64,000 nucleotides of DNA, taken from NCBI RefSeq assembly GCF_000381125.1, contig NZ_KB905945.1:1-64000 (forward strand). Reading direction: 5' to 3'. Below are positions 1-9,593 of this stretch, piece by piece (the stretch's first letter is position 1; the number at the start of each line of letters is the position of its first letter). Under the pieces are notes generated by a model. It worked only from the letters and a program-made list of their open reading frames with translations. It ran no database searches and had not been told where the DNA came from. The DNA comes from Caldimonas manganoxidans ATCC BAA-369 (GTDB lineage: Bacteria > Pseudomonadota > Gammaproteobacteria > Burkholderiales > Burkholderiaceae_C). A program made the position numbers and the translations under genes.

Positions 1-1
1 G

Positions 2-55
2 ATGGTCAACCTGTACATGGCCGCACGGCGCGTGCCGGCATTGGTGCGCCCGTAA
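2..55 (+). CDS. 3' end of an unidentified gene (partial)
   Basis: Only the last 17 codons and a TAA stop lie inside the window. This frame has G or C at almost every third position, as real genes here do, while the other two forward frames do not. The tail is too short to name a family. It would converge on the minus-strand dtd gene. The partial call rests on codon bias alone. Confidence 0.3.
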   Translation: MVNLYMAARRVPALVRP

Positions 56-264
56 TGGGCCCATCATGGCCCGGGCGGGCGCCGAAGGGCCCGCCAGTAA
101 GGCCCTCGAGGCCGTAGAACGCGCCAAAAACGCTCCGTTTCGCCCCGCGCAGGACAATCTCGCCGCGGCGCGGGGCTTGATCAGCGTTTCCTGAGGGCCC
201 CTCATCCCCCTTTTGGGGGAAATGCGCACCGGGCCAGCGCCCACCATGGCGCCCCGTGCACGGC
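56..264. other. intergenic region between convergent genes
   Basis: No coding signal was found. It holds two inverted repeats: GCCCCGCGC at 142-150 pairing with GCGCGGGGC at 168-176, and a perfect hairpin TCCCCC-TTTT-GGGGGA at 205-220. Neither is followed by a convincing T run on either strand, so a terminator role between the converging genes is possible but not shown. Confidence 0.4.
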
Positions 265-705
265 TCACGCCAGGGTGATCGGGATGGTCACCGGCCCGTC
301 ATTGACCGAATGCACCTGCATGTCCGCCCCGAAGACTCCAGCGGCCACGGGACTGTGACGGGCGCGGGCGCAGGCCAGGACTTGCTCGTACAAGGCCCGC
401 GCCTGCGCCGGCGGAGCCGCCCCGCTGAAGCTGGGACGGTTGCCACCGGACACATCGGCCGCCAGGGTAAATTGCGAGACGATCAACAACCCGCCGCCCA
501 CGTCCACCACGTTGCGGTTCATCTTGCCGGCCTCATCCGAAAAGATGCGCAGCTTGAGCAGCTTGTCCACCAAGCGCGTGGCCTGCGCCTCGGTGTCCTG
601 AGGCTGTGCACACACCAACACCAACAAGCCCTGACCGATGGCGCCGACCACTTCGCCGGCGACTTCCACATGGGCTTGCCGCACCCTTTGCACCACAGCC
701 AACAT
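265..705 (-). CDS. dtd: D-aminoacyl-tRNA deacylase
   Basis: This 146-residue protein is full length for the Dtd family, which hydrolyses D-amino acids, and Gly, mischarged on tRNA in the cytoplasm. The family signatures are visible: the N-terminal MLAVVQRV strand, the active-site SQFTL motif at about residues 77-81, and the C-terminal NDGPVT motif (cross-subunit Gly-cisPro type) at 135-140. The ATG at 703-705 overlaps the TGA of the upstream cation transporter gene by one base, so the two are translationally coupled. The neighbour tyrS makes Tyr-tRNA, a natural Dtd substrate source, and the three genes probably form one transcript. Confidence 0.95.
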   Translation of the reverse strand: MLAVVQRVRQAHVEVAGEVVGAIGQGLLVLVCAQPQDTEAQATRLVDKLLKLRIFSDEAGKMNRNVVDVGGGLLIVSQFTLAADVSGGNRPSFSGAAPPAQARALYEQVLACARARHSPVAAGVFGADMQVHSVNDGPVTIPITLA

Positions 706-1598
706 CAGGCCTGCTCCTGCGTCTCCTGCAAGCCTGCCGGCTCGACCGACTGGGGCAGCAGTTCGATGGTCACCTTCAGGCCGGGCACGGCTTGGCTGAG
801 CGCACGCTCGACCGCGGCGCGGCGCGACGCGGCCAGCCACAGGCTCCAGCGCCCAGGCACATGCATATGGAACTGGCAAAACTTGTCGCGCGCCGCCCGT
901 CGCGTGCGCAGGTGATCGAAGCGAATCCCCTCGCGGACGTGTTCGGCCAGCACGCGTCGAATCGCTGCTTGCTCGGCTTCGCTCAGCGCCCGATCCATCA
1001 ACCCATCGATCGATCGGCGCAGCAGCCCCCAGGCTTCGCGCGTGATGTTCAGCGCCACCGCGATGGCCAGCAGCGGGTCCAGCCACCACCAGCCCGTCAG
1101 CGACACCAACAGCACGCCTGCGGCCACTCCGATGGAGGTCCACACATCGGTCATGAGGTGTCGGCCATCGGCCTCCAAGGCAATGGAGTCGTGCTCGCGC
1201 GCCGCGCGCAACAGCATCCAGGCCACGCCCCCGTTGATGGCCGAACTCACCATCGACAAGGCCACCCCCAGGCCCAGGCGGTCCAGGGGCTCGGGCAGCA
1301 GCAGACGTTGCACGGCCGCCCAGATGATGGCCAGCGCCGCCCCCAGAATGAGCAGCCCTTCAAACCCGCTGGAGAAGTATTCGGCCTTGCCATGACCGAA
1401 GGGGTGGTCTTCGTCGGCTGGGGCATGGGCGATCGTCACCATGGCCAGCGCAAACACGGCCGCAGCGAGGTTGACGAATGACTCCATGGCGTCGGACAAC
1501 AGCCCCACGGAGCCGGTGAGCCACCAGGCCGCGGTCTTCAGCACGATGGTGGCCACCGCCGCGGCGATGGACGCTCGCAGATAGTGGGCGACCTTCAT
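705..1598 (-). CDS. cation diffusion facilitator family transporter
   Basis: A 297-residue inner-membrane metal/proton antiporter of the CDF family, which exports divalent cations such as Zn, Fe or Mn. The N-terminal half carries the hydrophobic helices. TM2 has the [11 protein letters not shown] site and the loop after it has the [20 protein letters not shown] signature at about 70-90. TM5 carries a second metal site, HLMTDVWTS, near 160. The C-terminal cytoplasmic domain (about 210-297) is of usual length. The start chosen is the ATG at 1596-1598, because the reading frame upstream of it runs into tyrS. The metal specificity cannot be read from sequence. Confidence 0.9.
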   Translation of the reverse strand: MKVAHYLRASIAAAVATIVLKTAAWWLTGSVGLLSDAMESFVNLAAAVFALAMVTIAHAPADEDHPFGHGKAEYFSSGFEGLLILGAALAIIWAAVQRLLLPEPLDRLGLGVALSMVSSAINGGVAWMLLRAAREHDSIALEADGRHLMTDVWTSIGVAAGVLLVSLTGWWWLDPLLAIAVALNITREAWGLLRRSIDGLMDRALSEAEQAAIRRVLAEHVREGIRFDHLRTRRAARDKFCQFHMHVPGRWSLWLAASRRAAVERALSQAVPGLKVTIELLPQSVEPAGLQETQEQA

Positions 1599-1624
1599 CG
1601 CAGCGGCCGATGATCCGCCCGGGT

Positions 1625-2926
1625 TCAGGCCAGCGTCACCCGCGCGAACTTGCGCTTGCCCACTTGCACCACGAAGCGGCCGGCCTGCACTTTGAGCGCC
1701 TTGTCGGACACCACGGCCCCGTCGATGCGCACACCGCCTTGCTCGATCAGGCGCAGCGCCTCGCTGGTGGACGGCGCCAGCCCCGCTTGTTTGAGCAAGG
1801 CCCCAATGCCCATCGGCGCGCCCGCCAGCTGCACCTCGGGAAGGTGATCGGGAATGCCGCCTTTGGCGCGGTGGATGAAATCTTGCTCGGCGGCCTCGGC
1901 CGCAGCCGCACCATGGAAGCGGGCCGTGATTTCCTTGGCCAGCATCACCTTGGCATCGCGCGGATTGCGCCCGGCCTCGACTTCGGCTTTCAGGGCGGCG
2001 ATGTCGGCCTCGCTGCGGAAGCTCAGCAAGGTGTAGTACTTCCACATCAGCGTGTCGCTGATGGACATGAGCTTGCCGAACATGTCATTGGCCGGCTCGG
2101 TGATGCCGATGTAATTGCCCTTGGATTTGGACATCTTCTCCACGCCGTCCAACCCCTCCAGCAGCGGCATGGTCAGGATGCACTGGGGCTCTTGCCCATA
2201 CTCCTGCTGCAGGTGCCGCCCCATCAGCAGATTGAACTTCTGATCGGTGCCGCCCAGTTCCAGATCGGCGCGCAAGGCCACCGAGTCATAGCCTTGCATC
2301 AAGGGATAGAGAAACTCGTGCACCGAAATCGGCGTGCCGGCCTTGAAGCGGTCGTGGAAGTCGTTGCGCTCCATCATGCGCGCCACGGTGTACTTGGCCG
2401 CCAGCTGGATCATGCCGCGCGCGCCAAGCGCATCGCTCCATTCGGAGTTGTAGCGGATCTCGGTTTTTTCCGGGTCCAGCACCAGGCTGGCCTGGCGATA
2501 GTAGGTCTCGGCATTGGCGCGGATCTGCTCGGCCGTCAGCGGCGGGCGCGTGGTGTTGCGCCCCGACGGGTCGCCGATCATCGACGTGAAGTCGCCGATC
2601 AAGAAAATCACCGTGTGCCCCAAGTCCTGGAGCTGGCGCATTTTGTTCAGCACGACCGTGTGCCCCAGGTGGATGTCCGGCGCGGTCGGGTCCAGGCCCA
2701 GCTTGATGCGCAGTGGCACGCCAGTTGCTTCAGATCGAGCGAGTTTGTGCAGCCAGTCTTCTTGCGGCAACAATTCCTCGCAACCGCGTAACGAAATGTT
2801 CATCGCCTCGCGCACTTTGTCAGTCACGGGGTAAGGCGACGACGGGTGTGACAAGGAAGGGCTGCCGGACACGGAAGACTGAGCCGAGGAGGAGGACATA
2901 CGGGTTATTTCAGAGGGTTGGCGCAT
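1625..2926 (-). CDS. tyrS: tyrosyl-tRNA synthetase
   Basis: A class I aminoacyl-tRNA synthetase that charges tRNA-Tyr. Signatures are HLGH at residues 86-89, the LGGTDQKFN substrate loop near 224, and KMSKS at 264-268. A C-terminal S4-like RNA-binding domain spans about 370-433. HLGH with KMSKS and a short C-terminal region places it in the TyrRS-Z type. The start is uncertain. The first 40 residues are Ser-rich and not conserved in character. ATGs exist at 2926 and 2899, and neither has a good Shine-Dalgarno. A minus-strand TATAAC at 2936-2941 would leave almost no leader for the 2926 start and so favours 2899. It is divergent from the M23 peptidase gene. Confidence 0.95.
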   Translation of the reverse strand: MRQPSEITRMSSSSAQSSVSGSPSLSHPSSPYPVTDKVREAMNISLRGCEELLPQEDWLHKLARSEATGVPLRIKLGLDPTAPDIHLGHTVVLNKMRQLQDLGHTVIFLIGDFTSMIGDPSGRNTTRPPLTAEQIRANAETYYRQASLVLDPEKTEIRYNSEWSDALGARGMIQLAAKYTVARMMERNDFHDRFKAGTPISVHEFLYPLMQGYDSVALRADLELGGTDQKFNLLMGRHLQQEYGQEPQCILTMPLLEGLDGVEKMSKSKGNYIGITEPANDMFGKLMSISDTLMWKYYTLLSFRSEADIAALKAEVEAGRNPRDAKVMLAKEITARFHGAAAAEAAEQDFIHRAKGGIPDHLPEVQLAGAPMGIGALLKQAGLAPSTSEALRLIEQGGVRIDGAVVSDKALKVQAGRFVVQVGKRKFARVTLA

Positions 2927-2934
2927 GAGGCGGT

Positions 2935-2943
2935 TGTTATACT
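2935..2943 (+). promoter_or_regulatory. extended -10 promoter candidate for the M23 peptidase gene
   Basis: TG-T-TATACT matches the extended -10 form (TGnTATAAT) closely and lies in the divergent gap between tyrS and the M23 peptidase gene, about 160 bp before the GTG at 3103. No good -35 is present, which extended -10 promoters can do without. The same bases read as TATAAC on the other strand, so both genes may start here. Inference from motif only. Confidence 0.45.
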
Positions 2944-3102
2944 GCTGCGCTTTGTAAACAGCCTCTGGCAGGCGCCTCGGAATCTGATTCTAGTGGAGTG
3001 GCACGGTCCCTCCGCAGTATCACCAGGGAGTTCAACTCGCGGGCGGGGCCCCGGGCCGGTTCAACCGGTGCGGCGTGTCGCCCCACAGCAATCGGTCGAT
3101 CC

Positions 3103-4476
3103 GTGAAGTTGCTACAGTCTTGGGAGCGCGAAGCGCGTCGCGCCGTCTTGTGGGCGCATCGTCATCACCGCAGTCTGGCCGGCGTCGTGCTGGCCGCCCT
3201 GTTCGGCACGGCCGTCACAGCCTTTGGTGTGGCGCCGCTGGCCCCCGATGCGGCCGATTTGCCGCAGCGGCTGATCGCCGAGCAGGTCGAGCCCCCCCAC
3301 TGGCACAGCCAGCTCGAAGCCCTGGGCGAGTTCGAGCTGCTGCTCACCCGCAATGAGCTCACCCGCAGCACCGACACGGTAGACACCCTGCTGGCACGGC
3401 TGAACGTCACCGATGCCCAGGCTGCCGCCTTCTTGCGCAACGACCCCACGGCACGCCGCCTGATGCAAGGCCGTGCAGGCAAGATGGTGCAAGCCCAGGT
3501 CGGCCCGTCCGGTCAACTGCATCGGCTCATTGCTCGCTACCCGGCTGAAAAGCCCGAGCAATTTGCCACCCATTTCACCCGCCTGACGATCGAGCGTGCG
3601 GGCGAAGGCTTTGCCGCGCGGCTGGAGCAAGCCGAATTGAATTCTCGCGTGGCCTTGCGCAGCGGCACGATCGAAAGTTCGCTGTGGGCTGCCACGGCGG
3701 CCTCGCAAATCCCCGACACCGTCACGATCCAGATGGCGGAGATCTTCGCCAACGAGATCGACTTTCGGCGCGACCTGCGCCGAGGCGATGCCTTCGCGGT
3801 GATCTTCGAATCCTTGGAAGCCGACGGCGAGCCCATCACCTGGAACCAAGCCGCCGGGCGTGTGCTGGCCGCTCAGTTCATCAATGCCGGGCGGGTTCAT
3901 GAGGCCTATTGGTTCCGCGACCCGGTGTTGGGCAAGGCCGCTTACTTCGATGCCAAGGGCGAAAGCCTGCGGCGCGCCTTCCTGGCCTCGCCCATGGAGT
4001 TTTCGCGGGTGTCCTCCGGATTTGCGCTGCGTTTTCACCCGATTCTGAAAACCTGGCGCCGTCACCTGGGGGTCGATTACGCCGCCCCCACGGGCACGCC
4101 GGTGCGCACCGTGGCCGATGGGGTGGTCGAGTTCGCCGGGTGGCAAAACGGCTATGGCAATGTGATCTTCATCCGCCATGCCGGCGGTCGGGTCACGGTA
4201 TACGCCCACCTCAGTCGCCTGAACGTGCGTCAAGGCCAGCGCGTCGAGCAAGGTCAGCACATCGGGGCCGTCGGGGCCACGGGCTGGGCCACGGGCCCGC
4301 ACCTGCACTTCGAGATCCGTGAAAACGGCCAGCATGTGGACCCGCTGCGCGTGGCCCGCAGCTCCGAGGCCTTCTCCATCGCTGCGGCATCGCGGGCGCA
4401 GTTCCAGGCCCAGGCCCTGGCCTACCGGCAACAGCTGGCCCTGGCTTCGCAGCAACAGTTCGCCCAGGCTGAATGA
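3103..4476 (+). CDS. M23 family murein DD-endopeptidase
   Basis: A 457-residue inner-membrane-anchored peptidoglycan hydrolase or LytM-like factor. One N-terminal hydrophobic segment (about 22-42, after a basic stretch) anchors it. The long middle region resembles the usual M23-associated domain. The LytM domain occupies about 290-430. Zinc ligands are visible: H321 and D325 in HLGVD, and H400/H402 in HLHFE. All are intact, so it should be active. The GTG at 3103 is chosen because residues before it are not membrane-protein-like. A GTG at 2998 would add 35 residues, and neither has a clear Shine-Dalgarno. Its TGA overlaps the ATG of anmK by four bases, coupling cell-wall cutting with muropeptide recycling. 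Confidence 0.88.
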   Translation: MKLLQSWEREARRAVLWAHRHHRSLAGVVLAALFGTAVTAFGVAPLAPDAADLPQRLIAEQVEPPHWHSQLEALGEFELLLTRNELTRSTDTVDTLLARLNVTDAQAAAFLRNDPTARRLMQGRAGKMVQAQVGPSGQLHRLIARYPAEKPEQFATHFTRLTIERAGEGFAARLEQAELNSRVALRSGTIESSLWAATAASQIPDTVTIQMAEIFANEIDFRRDLRRGDAFAVIFESLEADGEPITWNQAAGRVLAAQFINAGRVHEAYWFRDPVLGKAAYFDAKGESLRRAFLASPMEFSRVSSGFALRFHPILKTWRRHLGVDYAAPTGTPVRTVADGVVEFAGWQNGYGNVIFIRHAGGRVTVYAHLSRLNVRQGQRVEQGQHIGAVGATGWATGPHLHFEIRENGQHVDPLRVARSSEAFSIAAASRAQFQAQALAYRQQLALASQQQFAQAE

Positions 4477-5609
4477 GCGCCTCTTCCGATGGCGAGGTGT
4501 TCCTCGGCTTGATGTCGGGCACTTCGCTGGACGGCGTCGATGGCGTGGCCGTGCGTTTCGGCCCGGACGAGGCCTCGGGTCTGCATGTCTTGGCCCATGA
4601 GGCCGAGCCGCTGCCGCCCGATCTTCGCGCGGACTTGCTGGCGCTGAACCGGCCAGGCGACAACGAGCTGCACCGCGCGGCGCTGGCGGCCAATGCGCTG
4701 GCGCGGGTCTATGCCGCAGTGGTGCAGCGCCTGCTGCACGCCCTGCCGGCCTCGCTGCGCCGGGCCGTGCGGGCCGTTGGCGCCCATGGTCAGACGGTGC
4801 GCCACCGGCCCGGTGAATTCGACGGACAAGGCTATACCGTGCAACTGCTCAATGCCGCCTTGTTGGCCGAGTTGTGCGGCCTGGACGTGGTGGCCGACCT
4901 GCGCAGCCGTGATGTGGCCGCCGGCGGCCAAGGCGCCCCGCTGGTGCCCGCCTTTCATGCCGCCTGCTTCTGCCGCCCGGGCGTGTGGGTGGCGGTGTTG
5001 AACGTGGGCGGCATGGCCAATCTCAGCCTGCTGGGCCCCGCCGGCGAGCTCAGCGGCTTCGACTGTGGCCCGGGCAATGTGTTGCTGGACGGCTGGTGCC
5101 AACGCCATCTCGGACAGCCGTATGACGCGCAAGGCCGCTGGTCGTCCCAGGGGCGGGTGCTGCCCTGGCTGCTGCAGGCGATGCAGGCCGAACCCTGGCT
5201 GGCGGCCCCTCCCCCCAAAAGCACGGGACGCGAGCTCTTCGATACCCACTGGCTCCAGGCACGGCTCGAGGCCGGGCCGCCATGCGCGCCGGTGGACGTG
5301 CAGGCCACCCTGTGTGAGTTCACGGCCGCCTGCGCGGCCGATCATGTGCGGCGCCATGCCCCTGCCACGCGCGAACTCATCGTCTGCGGCGGCGGTGCGC
5401 TCAATGCCGACTTGATGGCTCGCCTGGCCGCCAGACTGCCCGGGGTGGTGGTGCAAGACTCCGGGCGCCACGGCCTGCCCCCGCTACAGGTGGAAGCCGC
5501 AGCTTTCGCCTGGTTGGCCCGAGCCCGTCTGCACGGCCTGGCAGGCAATCGACCGGCCGTCACCGGAGCGGCCGGACCGCGCGTACTCGGCGCCTGGTAT
5601 CACGCCTGA
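4473..5609 (+). CDS. anmK: anhydro-N-acetylmuramic acid kinase
   Basis: AnmK phosphorylates and opens 1,6-anhydro-MurNAc to MurNAc-6-phosphate in peptidoglycan recycling. The 378-residue length is normal. The ASKHA-fold signature GLMSGTSLDGVDG is at 12-24, the catalytic region AHGQTVRH is near 108, and the FDCGPGNVLLD phosphate loop is near 195. It starts inside the stop of the M23 peptidase gene (ATGA overlap), so the pair is an operon for cell-wall turnover. It converges on erpA. Confidence 0.95.
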   Translation: MSASSDGEVFLGLMSGTSLDGVDGVAVRFGPDEASGLHVLAHEAEPLPPDLRADLLALNRPGDNELHRAALAANALARVYAAVVQRLLHALPASLRRAVRAVGAHGQTVRHRPGEFDGQGYTVQLLNAALLAELCGLDVVADLRSRDVAAGGQGAPLVPAFHAACFCRPGVWVAVLNVGGMANLSLLGPAGELSGFDCGPGNVLLDGWCQRHLGQPYDAQGRWSSQGRVLPWLLQAMQAEPWLAAPPPKSTGRELFDTHWLQARLEAGPPCAPVDVQATLCEFTAACAADHVRRHAPATRELIVCGGGALNADLMARLAARLPGVVVQDSGRHGLPPLQVEAAAFAWLARARLHGLAGNRPAVTGAAGPRVLGAWYHA

Positions 5610-5621
5610 GACACCCCAAAA

Positions 5622-5650
5622 AAACGAACGGCGCGCCCTGGGGCGCGCCG
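5622..5650 (-). terminator. rho-independent terminator of the erpA transcript
   Basis: On the minus strand the inverted repeat CGGCGCGCCC/GGGCGCGCCG (5629-5650) is followed by TTCG and a run of seven T. It sits 26 bases past the erpA stop. The stem may also act on anmK transcripts coming from the other side, but that side has no T run. Confidence 0.85.
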
Positions 5651-5675
5651 CATGCGATCGAAACGAGCCAACCGC

Positions 5676-6041
5676 TCAGACCGAGAAGCTCGACCCGCAG
5701 CCACAGGTCGTGGTGGCATTGGGGTTCTTGATCACGAACTGGGCGCCTTGGAGGTCTTCCTTGTAGTCGATCTCGGCGCCGACCAGGTACTGCAGGCTCA
5801 TCGCATCGATCAGCAAGGTGACGCCGTTTTTCTGCATCTGGGTGTCGTCTTCGTTGACGACCTCGTCGAAGGTGAAGCCATATTGAAATCCCGAGCAGCC
5901 GCCGCCTTGCACGAACACGCGCAGCTTCAGGTCGGGATTGCCCTCCTCATCGACGAGTTGCTTGACTTTTTCGGCAGCGCTGTCGGTGAAGATCAGCGGG
6001 GCGGGCATCTCGGCGGTAGGGGACTCAAGGGCGGCACTCAT
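5676..6041 (-). CDS. erpA: iron-sulfur cluster insertion protein ErpA
   Basis: An A-type Fe-S carrier of 121 residues that delivers clusters to apoproteins. The three conserved Cys of the family are present: one in [13 protein letters not shown] and two in [11 protein letters not shown] at the C-terminus. The ATG at 6039-6041 is chosen over one 39 bases upstream because it follows AGGAG at correct spacing. It is the last gene of a minus-strand group with the bactofilin and ends at a strong terminator. The short variable N-terminus before [12 protein letters not shown] is typical. Confidence 0.95.
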   Translation of the reverse strand: MSAALESPTAEMPAPLIFTDSAAEKVKQLVDEEGNPDLKLRVFVQGGGCSGFQYGFTFDEVVNEDDTQMQKNGVTLLIDAMSLQYLVGAEIDYKEDLQGAQFVIKNPNATTTCGCGSSFSV

Positions 6042-6080
6042 GCAAACTCCTGATGGGCCAGTCGCGGCCCGTTGATGCAA

Positions 6081-6509
6081 TTATCCGTGATTGGACGCCA
6101 GCTTCAACGCAGCAGAGCCGCTGCCGGCCGACTCCGAGCCGGTGGCGGCCCCATCGCCTTTGAGCGGGTGCAACTCGCCGTCGATCGTGGCCCCCTGGTG
6201 CATCTCCAGGGATTCGTAACACACCGGCCCGATGATGCGGGCACGCGGCTGCAGTTCGAGGAGATGATCGGCTTCCACGGAGCCTTCGACGATGCCATTG
6301 ATGATGACATGGCCGGCCTTGACCTTGCCGCGAACCCGGGCTTTCTCGCTGATGACCAGCACGCTGGGCATGTCCTCCCCGTGGGCCACCACGTCACCCA
6401 GCACCTCGCCGTCGATGCGCAGCCCCGCCGTGAAGACGACACTTCCTTCGACGCGCGTTCCTTCGCCAATGAGGGTGCGGATGGGGGGCTGCTTTTTGCG
6501 TCCGAACAT
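6081..6509 (-). CDS. bactofilin (polymer-forming cytoskeletal protein)
   Basis: A 142-residue bactofilin, a beta-helical protein that polymerises without nucleotide and organises cell-shape or wall-synthesis functions. The central region (about 12-110) shows the repeating G-x-V-x-G-x-V pattern (GTRVEGSVVF, DGEVLGDVV, RGKVKAGHVIINGIVEGSVEA). The flexible termini are low in complexity. The ATG at 6507-6509 follows GGAGAG, which favours it over an ATG eight codons upstream. The 132-bp gap before it has a perfect TTGACA on the minus strand (6583-6588) but no matching -10. It lies directly upstream of erpA and downstream of the coiled-coil membrane protein. Confidence 0.92.
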   Translation of the reverse strand: MFGRKKQPPIRTLIGEGTRVEGSVVFTAGLRIDGEVLGDVVAHGEDMPSVLVISEKARVRGKVKAGHVIINGIVEGSVEADHLLELQPRARIIGPVCYESLEMHQGATIDGELHPLKGDGAATGSESAGSGSAALKLASNHG

Positions 6510-6641
6510 GGTGCTCTCCAACGTGGTGGCCACCCGAGGCCGCGTGGCAGCGCCGCCTGGGTCGCTCGTACAAATGTCGATGTGTCAATGTGTCGTGCCC
6601 GCCCCGGCGCATGGCGCTTCGGTGGGCACGGCCGCCGCGGC

Positions 6642-7349
6642 TCAGAGCTTGAGCGTTTGCTGAGCCCGCACCGTGCCGTCGGCATCGGTCAGACGGACCT
6701 CGAGCTGTTGTACCACGGCCGCCGGGGGAAAGTCGATGATCCCCTGCACACGTTTGTAATGTTTGACAAGCACCTCACGACGGCCGTCCGCCTTGGCCTG
6801 CGCCCAGGGGCGACCCTCGAGCGTGCCCACGAGCCGTAGCTCGTAGCGTCCGCGAAACTCCGGCTGGGTGCGGCCATTTTGCATGATGAGCAATTGGTAA
6901 CGCATTTGTCCGGGCTGCACGATTTCGGCTTGCAAGCCTCGCAGCGCCAAGGGGCCGCTCGTGGCGGGCAACAGACGTTCGAAAAAGCCCAGGTCATCCT
7001 GCAAGGCCATGTTTTCGGCTTCGAGCTGGCGTATCCGCTCGGCCAAGCGCTCCTGGGCCGCGCGCTCCATCTTCAGCAAGCTCTCGGCCGTGTTGGCGAT
7101 CGATTGGGCCTGCTCACGCTCGGCACGCAGCTGCTGCAGCTCGACCTTCAGGCGGGCCAATTCCGCGCGCTCGACACGATCGAGCCCGGCGATGTCTTTG
7201 CCGAGTTCAAAGGCCCACAGCGCAATGGCGCCGGAAAACCCCAGCATCAAGGCCACGGCGGCCCAGCGCAGCGGCCAAGGCAAATGGCTGCGCACGATCA
7301 TGCGCGGGGCACTGATGGACAGCCGCCGCCTGATCAACTTCCAGCGCAA
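6642..7349 (-). CDS. single-pass coiled-coil membrane protein (DUF6776-like)
   Basis: A 235-residue protein with one transmembrane helix (about 25-48), a long coiled coil rich in Leu, Arg and Glu (about 55-125), and a C-terminal periplasmic domain of predicted beta character (about 130-235, GRYELRLVGTLEG). I take this to be the family catalogued as DUF6776, from memory and not checked. Its place just before a bactofilin gene suggests it may link a bactofilin filament to the membrane or periplasm. That is inference from context. Confidence 0.75.
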   Translation of the reverse strand: MRWKLIRRRLSISAPRMIVRSHLPWPLRWAAVALMLGFSGAIALWAFELGKDIAGLDRVERAELARLKVELQQLRAEREQAQSIANTAESLLKMERAAQERLAERIRQLEAENMALQDDLGFFERLLPATSGPLALRGLQAEIVQPGQMRYQLLIMQNGRTQPEFRGRYELRLVGTLEGRPWAQAKADGRREVLVKHYKRVQGIIDFPPAAVVQQLEVRLTDADGTVRAQQTLKL

Positions 7350-7371
7350 TGGCAGGCTCCAATGGCAAGGT

Positions 7372-8424
7372 TCAAGGCAGGACGGGCACCTGCAGCAGCC
7401 CCGTGGTTTCGTCCAGGCCGCACATCAGGTTCATGCATTGCACGGCCTGGCCTGCGGCGCCCTTGGTGAGGTTGTCTTCCACCACGAGCACCATGGCCAG
7501 GTCTGGCGCGGGCTTGTGCACGGCGATGCGAACGAAGTTGGAGGCTCGCACCGAGCGGGTCTCGGGCGCGGAGCCGGCCGGCATCACGTCCACGAAGGGT
7601 TCTGCGCGGTAGTGGTCCTCGAACAAGGCCTGCAAGTCGGTCTGCTGACCCTGTGGCGTGAGGCGGGCGTAAAGCGTGGAGTGGATGCCGCGAATGGCTG
7701 GGATGAGGTGCGGCACGAACACGCAGTGCACCTCGGGAGAATTCAGGGGCACCCCGGCGATCACACGCAATTGCTGGTTGATCTCGGGGCCATGACGATG
7801 CCCCTTGACCCCATAGGCCTTGAAGTTGTCGGCGGCTTCGGCCAACAGGGTATGCACCTCGGCCTTGCGGCCTGCGCCGGACACCCCCGAAGCGCAGTTG
7901 GCGATCAGGTGCGCCGCATCGACCAGGCCCGGGGTCTTGAGCAGCGGGGCGAAACCGAGCTGGACGCTGGTGGGATAGCACCCCGGGTTGCCCACGATGC
8001 GCGCCTTGCGGATGGCCTCCCGATGCAATTCGGGCAAGCCGTACACCGCCTCGGCCAACAGGTCGGGACAGGCATGGGGCATGCCATACCAGCGCTCGAA
8101 TTCGGCCGTGTCCTTCAAGCGAAAATCGGCCGCCAGATCGATGATCTTGACGCCTGCGGCCACCAGCTCGCGCGCCTGTGCCATGGCCACGCCATGCGGC
8201 GTGGCGAAGAACACCACGTCGCATTCGTTCAAGCGGGCCTCGTCGGGAGTGGTGAATGCCAGATCCACCCGACCGCGCAACGAAGGGTACATGTCCGACA
8301 CCGGCATGCCCGCCTCCTTGCGCGAGGTGATGGCCGTGATGGTCACCTGGGGATGCTGCGACAACAGGCGCAGCAGCTCCACCCCGGTGTAGCCCGTGCC
8401 TCCGACGATACCGACTTTGATCAT
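7372..8424 (-). CDS. argC: N-acetyl-gamma-glutamyl-phosphate reductase
   Basis: ArgC catalyses the NADPH-dependent third step of arginine synthesis. At 350 residues it is a standard type 1 enzyme. The Rossmann motif [10 protein letters not shown] is at 5-14 and the catalytic Cys149 lies in GNPGCYPT. The start at 8422-8424 (MIKVG) is preceded by GGAG and GAGG at usable spacing, and places the Rossmann strand at the N-terminus as in the family. It follows rpsI after a stem-loop, so it may be transcribed partly by read-through. Confidence 0.96.
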   Translation of the reverse strand: MIKVGIVGGTGYTGVELLRLLSQHPQVTITAITSRKEAGMPVSDMYPSLRGRVDLAFTTPDEARLNECDVVFFATPHGVAMAQARELVAAGVKIIDLAADFRLKDTAEFERWYGMPHACPDLLAEAVYGLPELHREAIRKARIVGNPGCYPTSVQLGFAPLLKTPGLVDAAHLIANCASGVSGAGRKAEVHTLLAEAADNFKAYGVKGHRHGPEINQQLRVIAGVPLNSPEVHCVFVPHLIPAIRGIHSTLYARLTPQGQQTDLQALFEDHYRAEPFVDVMPAGSAPETRSVRASNFVRIAVHKPAPDLAMVLVVEDNLTKGAAGQAVQCMNLMCGLDETTGLLQVPVLP

Positions 8425-8460
8425 GAACCTCACTCCGGCGAAGAAGAGGCATTGTAGAAG

Positions 8461-8490
8461 CACCCAGGCCGCCCGAAGGCGGCCTGGGTG
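8461..8490 (-). terminator. 13-bp stem-loop with UUCG tetraloop after rpsI
   Basis: CACCCAGGCCGCC (8461-8473) pairs perfectly with GGCGGCCTGGGTG (8478-8490). In the minus-strand transcript the loop is c(UUCG)g, the very stable tetraloop. It lies 27 bases beyond the rpsI stop and 36 bases before the argC start. The bases after it (CTTCTACAAT) hold few T, so it may be a partial terminator or an RNA 3'-end stabiliser. Confidence 0.7.
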
Positions 8491-8517
8491 CGAGCAAGGC
8501 GCAACAGAAGCGCGGTC

Positions 8518-8910
8518 TCAGCGCTTGCTGAACTGCTTGCGACGACGGGCTTTGTGCAAACCCACCTTCTTGCGCTCGACCTCGCGGGCATCGCGGGTCA
8601 CGAAGCCGGCCTGGCTGAGCGCAGGCTTGAGCGAGGCGTCATAGTCGATCAGGGCGCGGGTGATGCCATGACGCACCGCCCCGGCCTGGCCGGATTCGCC
8701 ACCGCCGTGGACATTGACCTTGATGTCGAAAGCCCCTTCGTTGTTGGTGAGCACCAAGGGCTGCTTGACCACCATGATGGAGGTCTGGCGGCCGAAGTAC
8801 TGATCCACCGGGCGACCGTTGACCAGGATCTGGCCCGTACCCTTCTTCAGGAAGACGCGGGCCACCGACGATTTGCGCCGACCCGTGCCATAGTTCCAAT
8901 TGCCGATCAT
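8518..8910 (-). CDS. rpsI: 30S ribosomal protein S9
   Basis: Full-length S9 (130 residues) of the small ribosomal subunit. It begins [20 protein letters not shown] and ends with the conserved basic tail [11 protein letters not shown], whose terminal KR reaches the P-site tRNA. The motif [15 protein letters not shown] is intact. It lies nine bases after rplM, the standard rplM-rpsI operon. Confidence 0.98.
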   Translation of the reverse strand: MIGNWNYGTGRRKSSVARVFLKKGTGQILVNGRPVDQYFGRQTSIMVVKQPLVLTNNEGAFDIKVNVHGGGESGQAGAVRHGITRALIDYDASLKPALSQAGFVTRDAREVERKKVGLHKARRRKQFSKR

Positions 8911-8919
8911 CGCCGCTCC

Positions 8920-9348
8920 TTAGATTTCCAGCGTCTTGGGCTGCTGGGCGGTGTGCGGGTGCTCGGCACCGGCGTACACCTTCAGCTTTTTGATCATCGC
9001 GTAGCCCAGGGGCCCCTTGGGCAGCATGCCTTTGACCGCCTTCTCCAGGGCGCGCCCCGGATGCTTGGCCTGCATGTCCTTGAACTTGGTGGCATAGATG
9101 CCACCCGGATAGCCGGAGTGACGGTAGTAGATCTTGTCTTCGGCCTTGTTGCCGGTGACGCGGATCTTGTCGGCGTTGACGACGATGATGTAGTCGCCCG
9201 TATCGACGTGCGGCGTGTAGATGGGCTTGTGCTTGCCACGCAGGCGCAGAGCGACTTCGCTGGCCACTCGTCCGAGCACCTTGTCGGTGGCGTCGATCAC
9301 AAACCAATCGTGCTTCACGTCAGCGGGCTTAGCGCTGAAGGTTTTCAT
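8920..9348 (-). CDS. rplM: 50S ribosomal protein L13
   Basis: Full-length L13 (142 residues) of the large subunit. It opens [20 protein letters not shown] and carries the family motif [21 protein letters not shown] near the C-terminus. It leads the rplM-rpsI operon. L13 is the repressor of its own mRNA in E. coli, and here the gene has a long upstream region with a 5' stem-loop that could serve such control (inference). Confidence 0.98.
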   Translation of the reverse strand: MKTFSAKPADVKHDWFVIDATDKVLGRVASEVALRLRGKHKPIYTPHVDTGDYIIVVNADKIRVTGNKAEDKIYYRHSGYPGGIYATKFKDMQAKHPGRALEKAVKGMLPKGPLGYAMIKKLKVYAGAEHPHTAQQPKTLEI

Positions 9349-9593
9349 GGAAGTTCCGATCAGTCAGTCGCAACCCTGGAAGCTGGGTGAGGGCGGTCGG
9401 TGCTGCTTGTGATGTGCAGCCTCTTAGGCCCATGACCACGGCCATCTTCCCTACGCCACGCCGCCTCGATGCCTCAAGCAAGATCCGCAAGAAGACCCGC
9501 AAGAAGATCAGACCCGCCGCACACCGCCACCCGACGGTGGCAGCCCTGGCTTTCGTCGCGCTTTTCCCGGGGTTGCACACGGGAAAACGCGCA

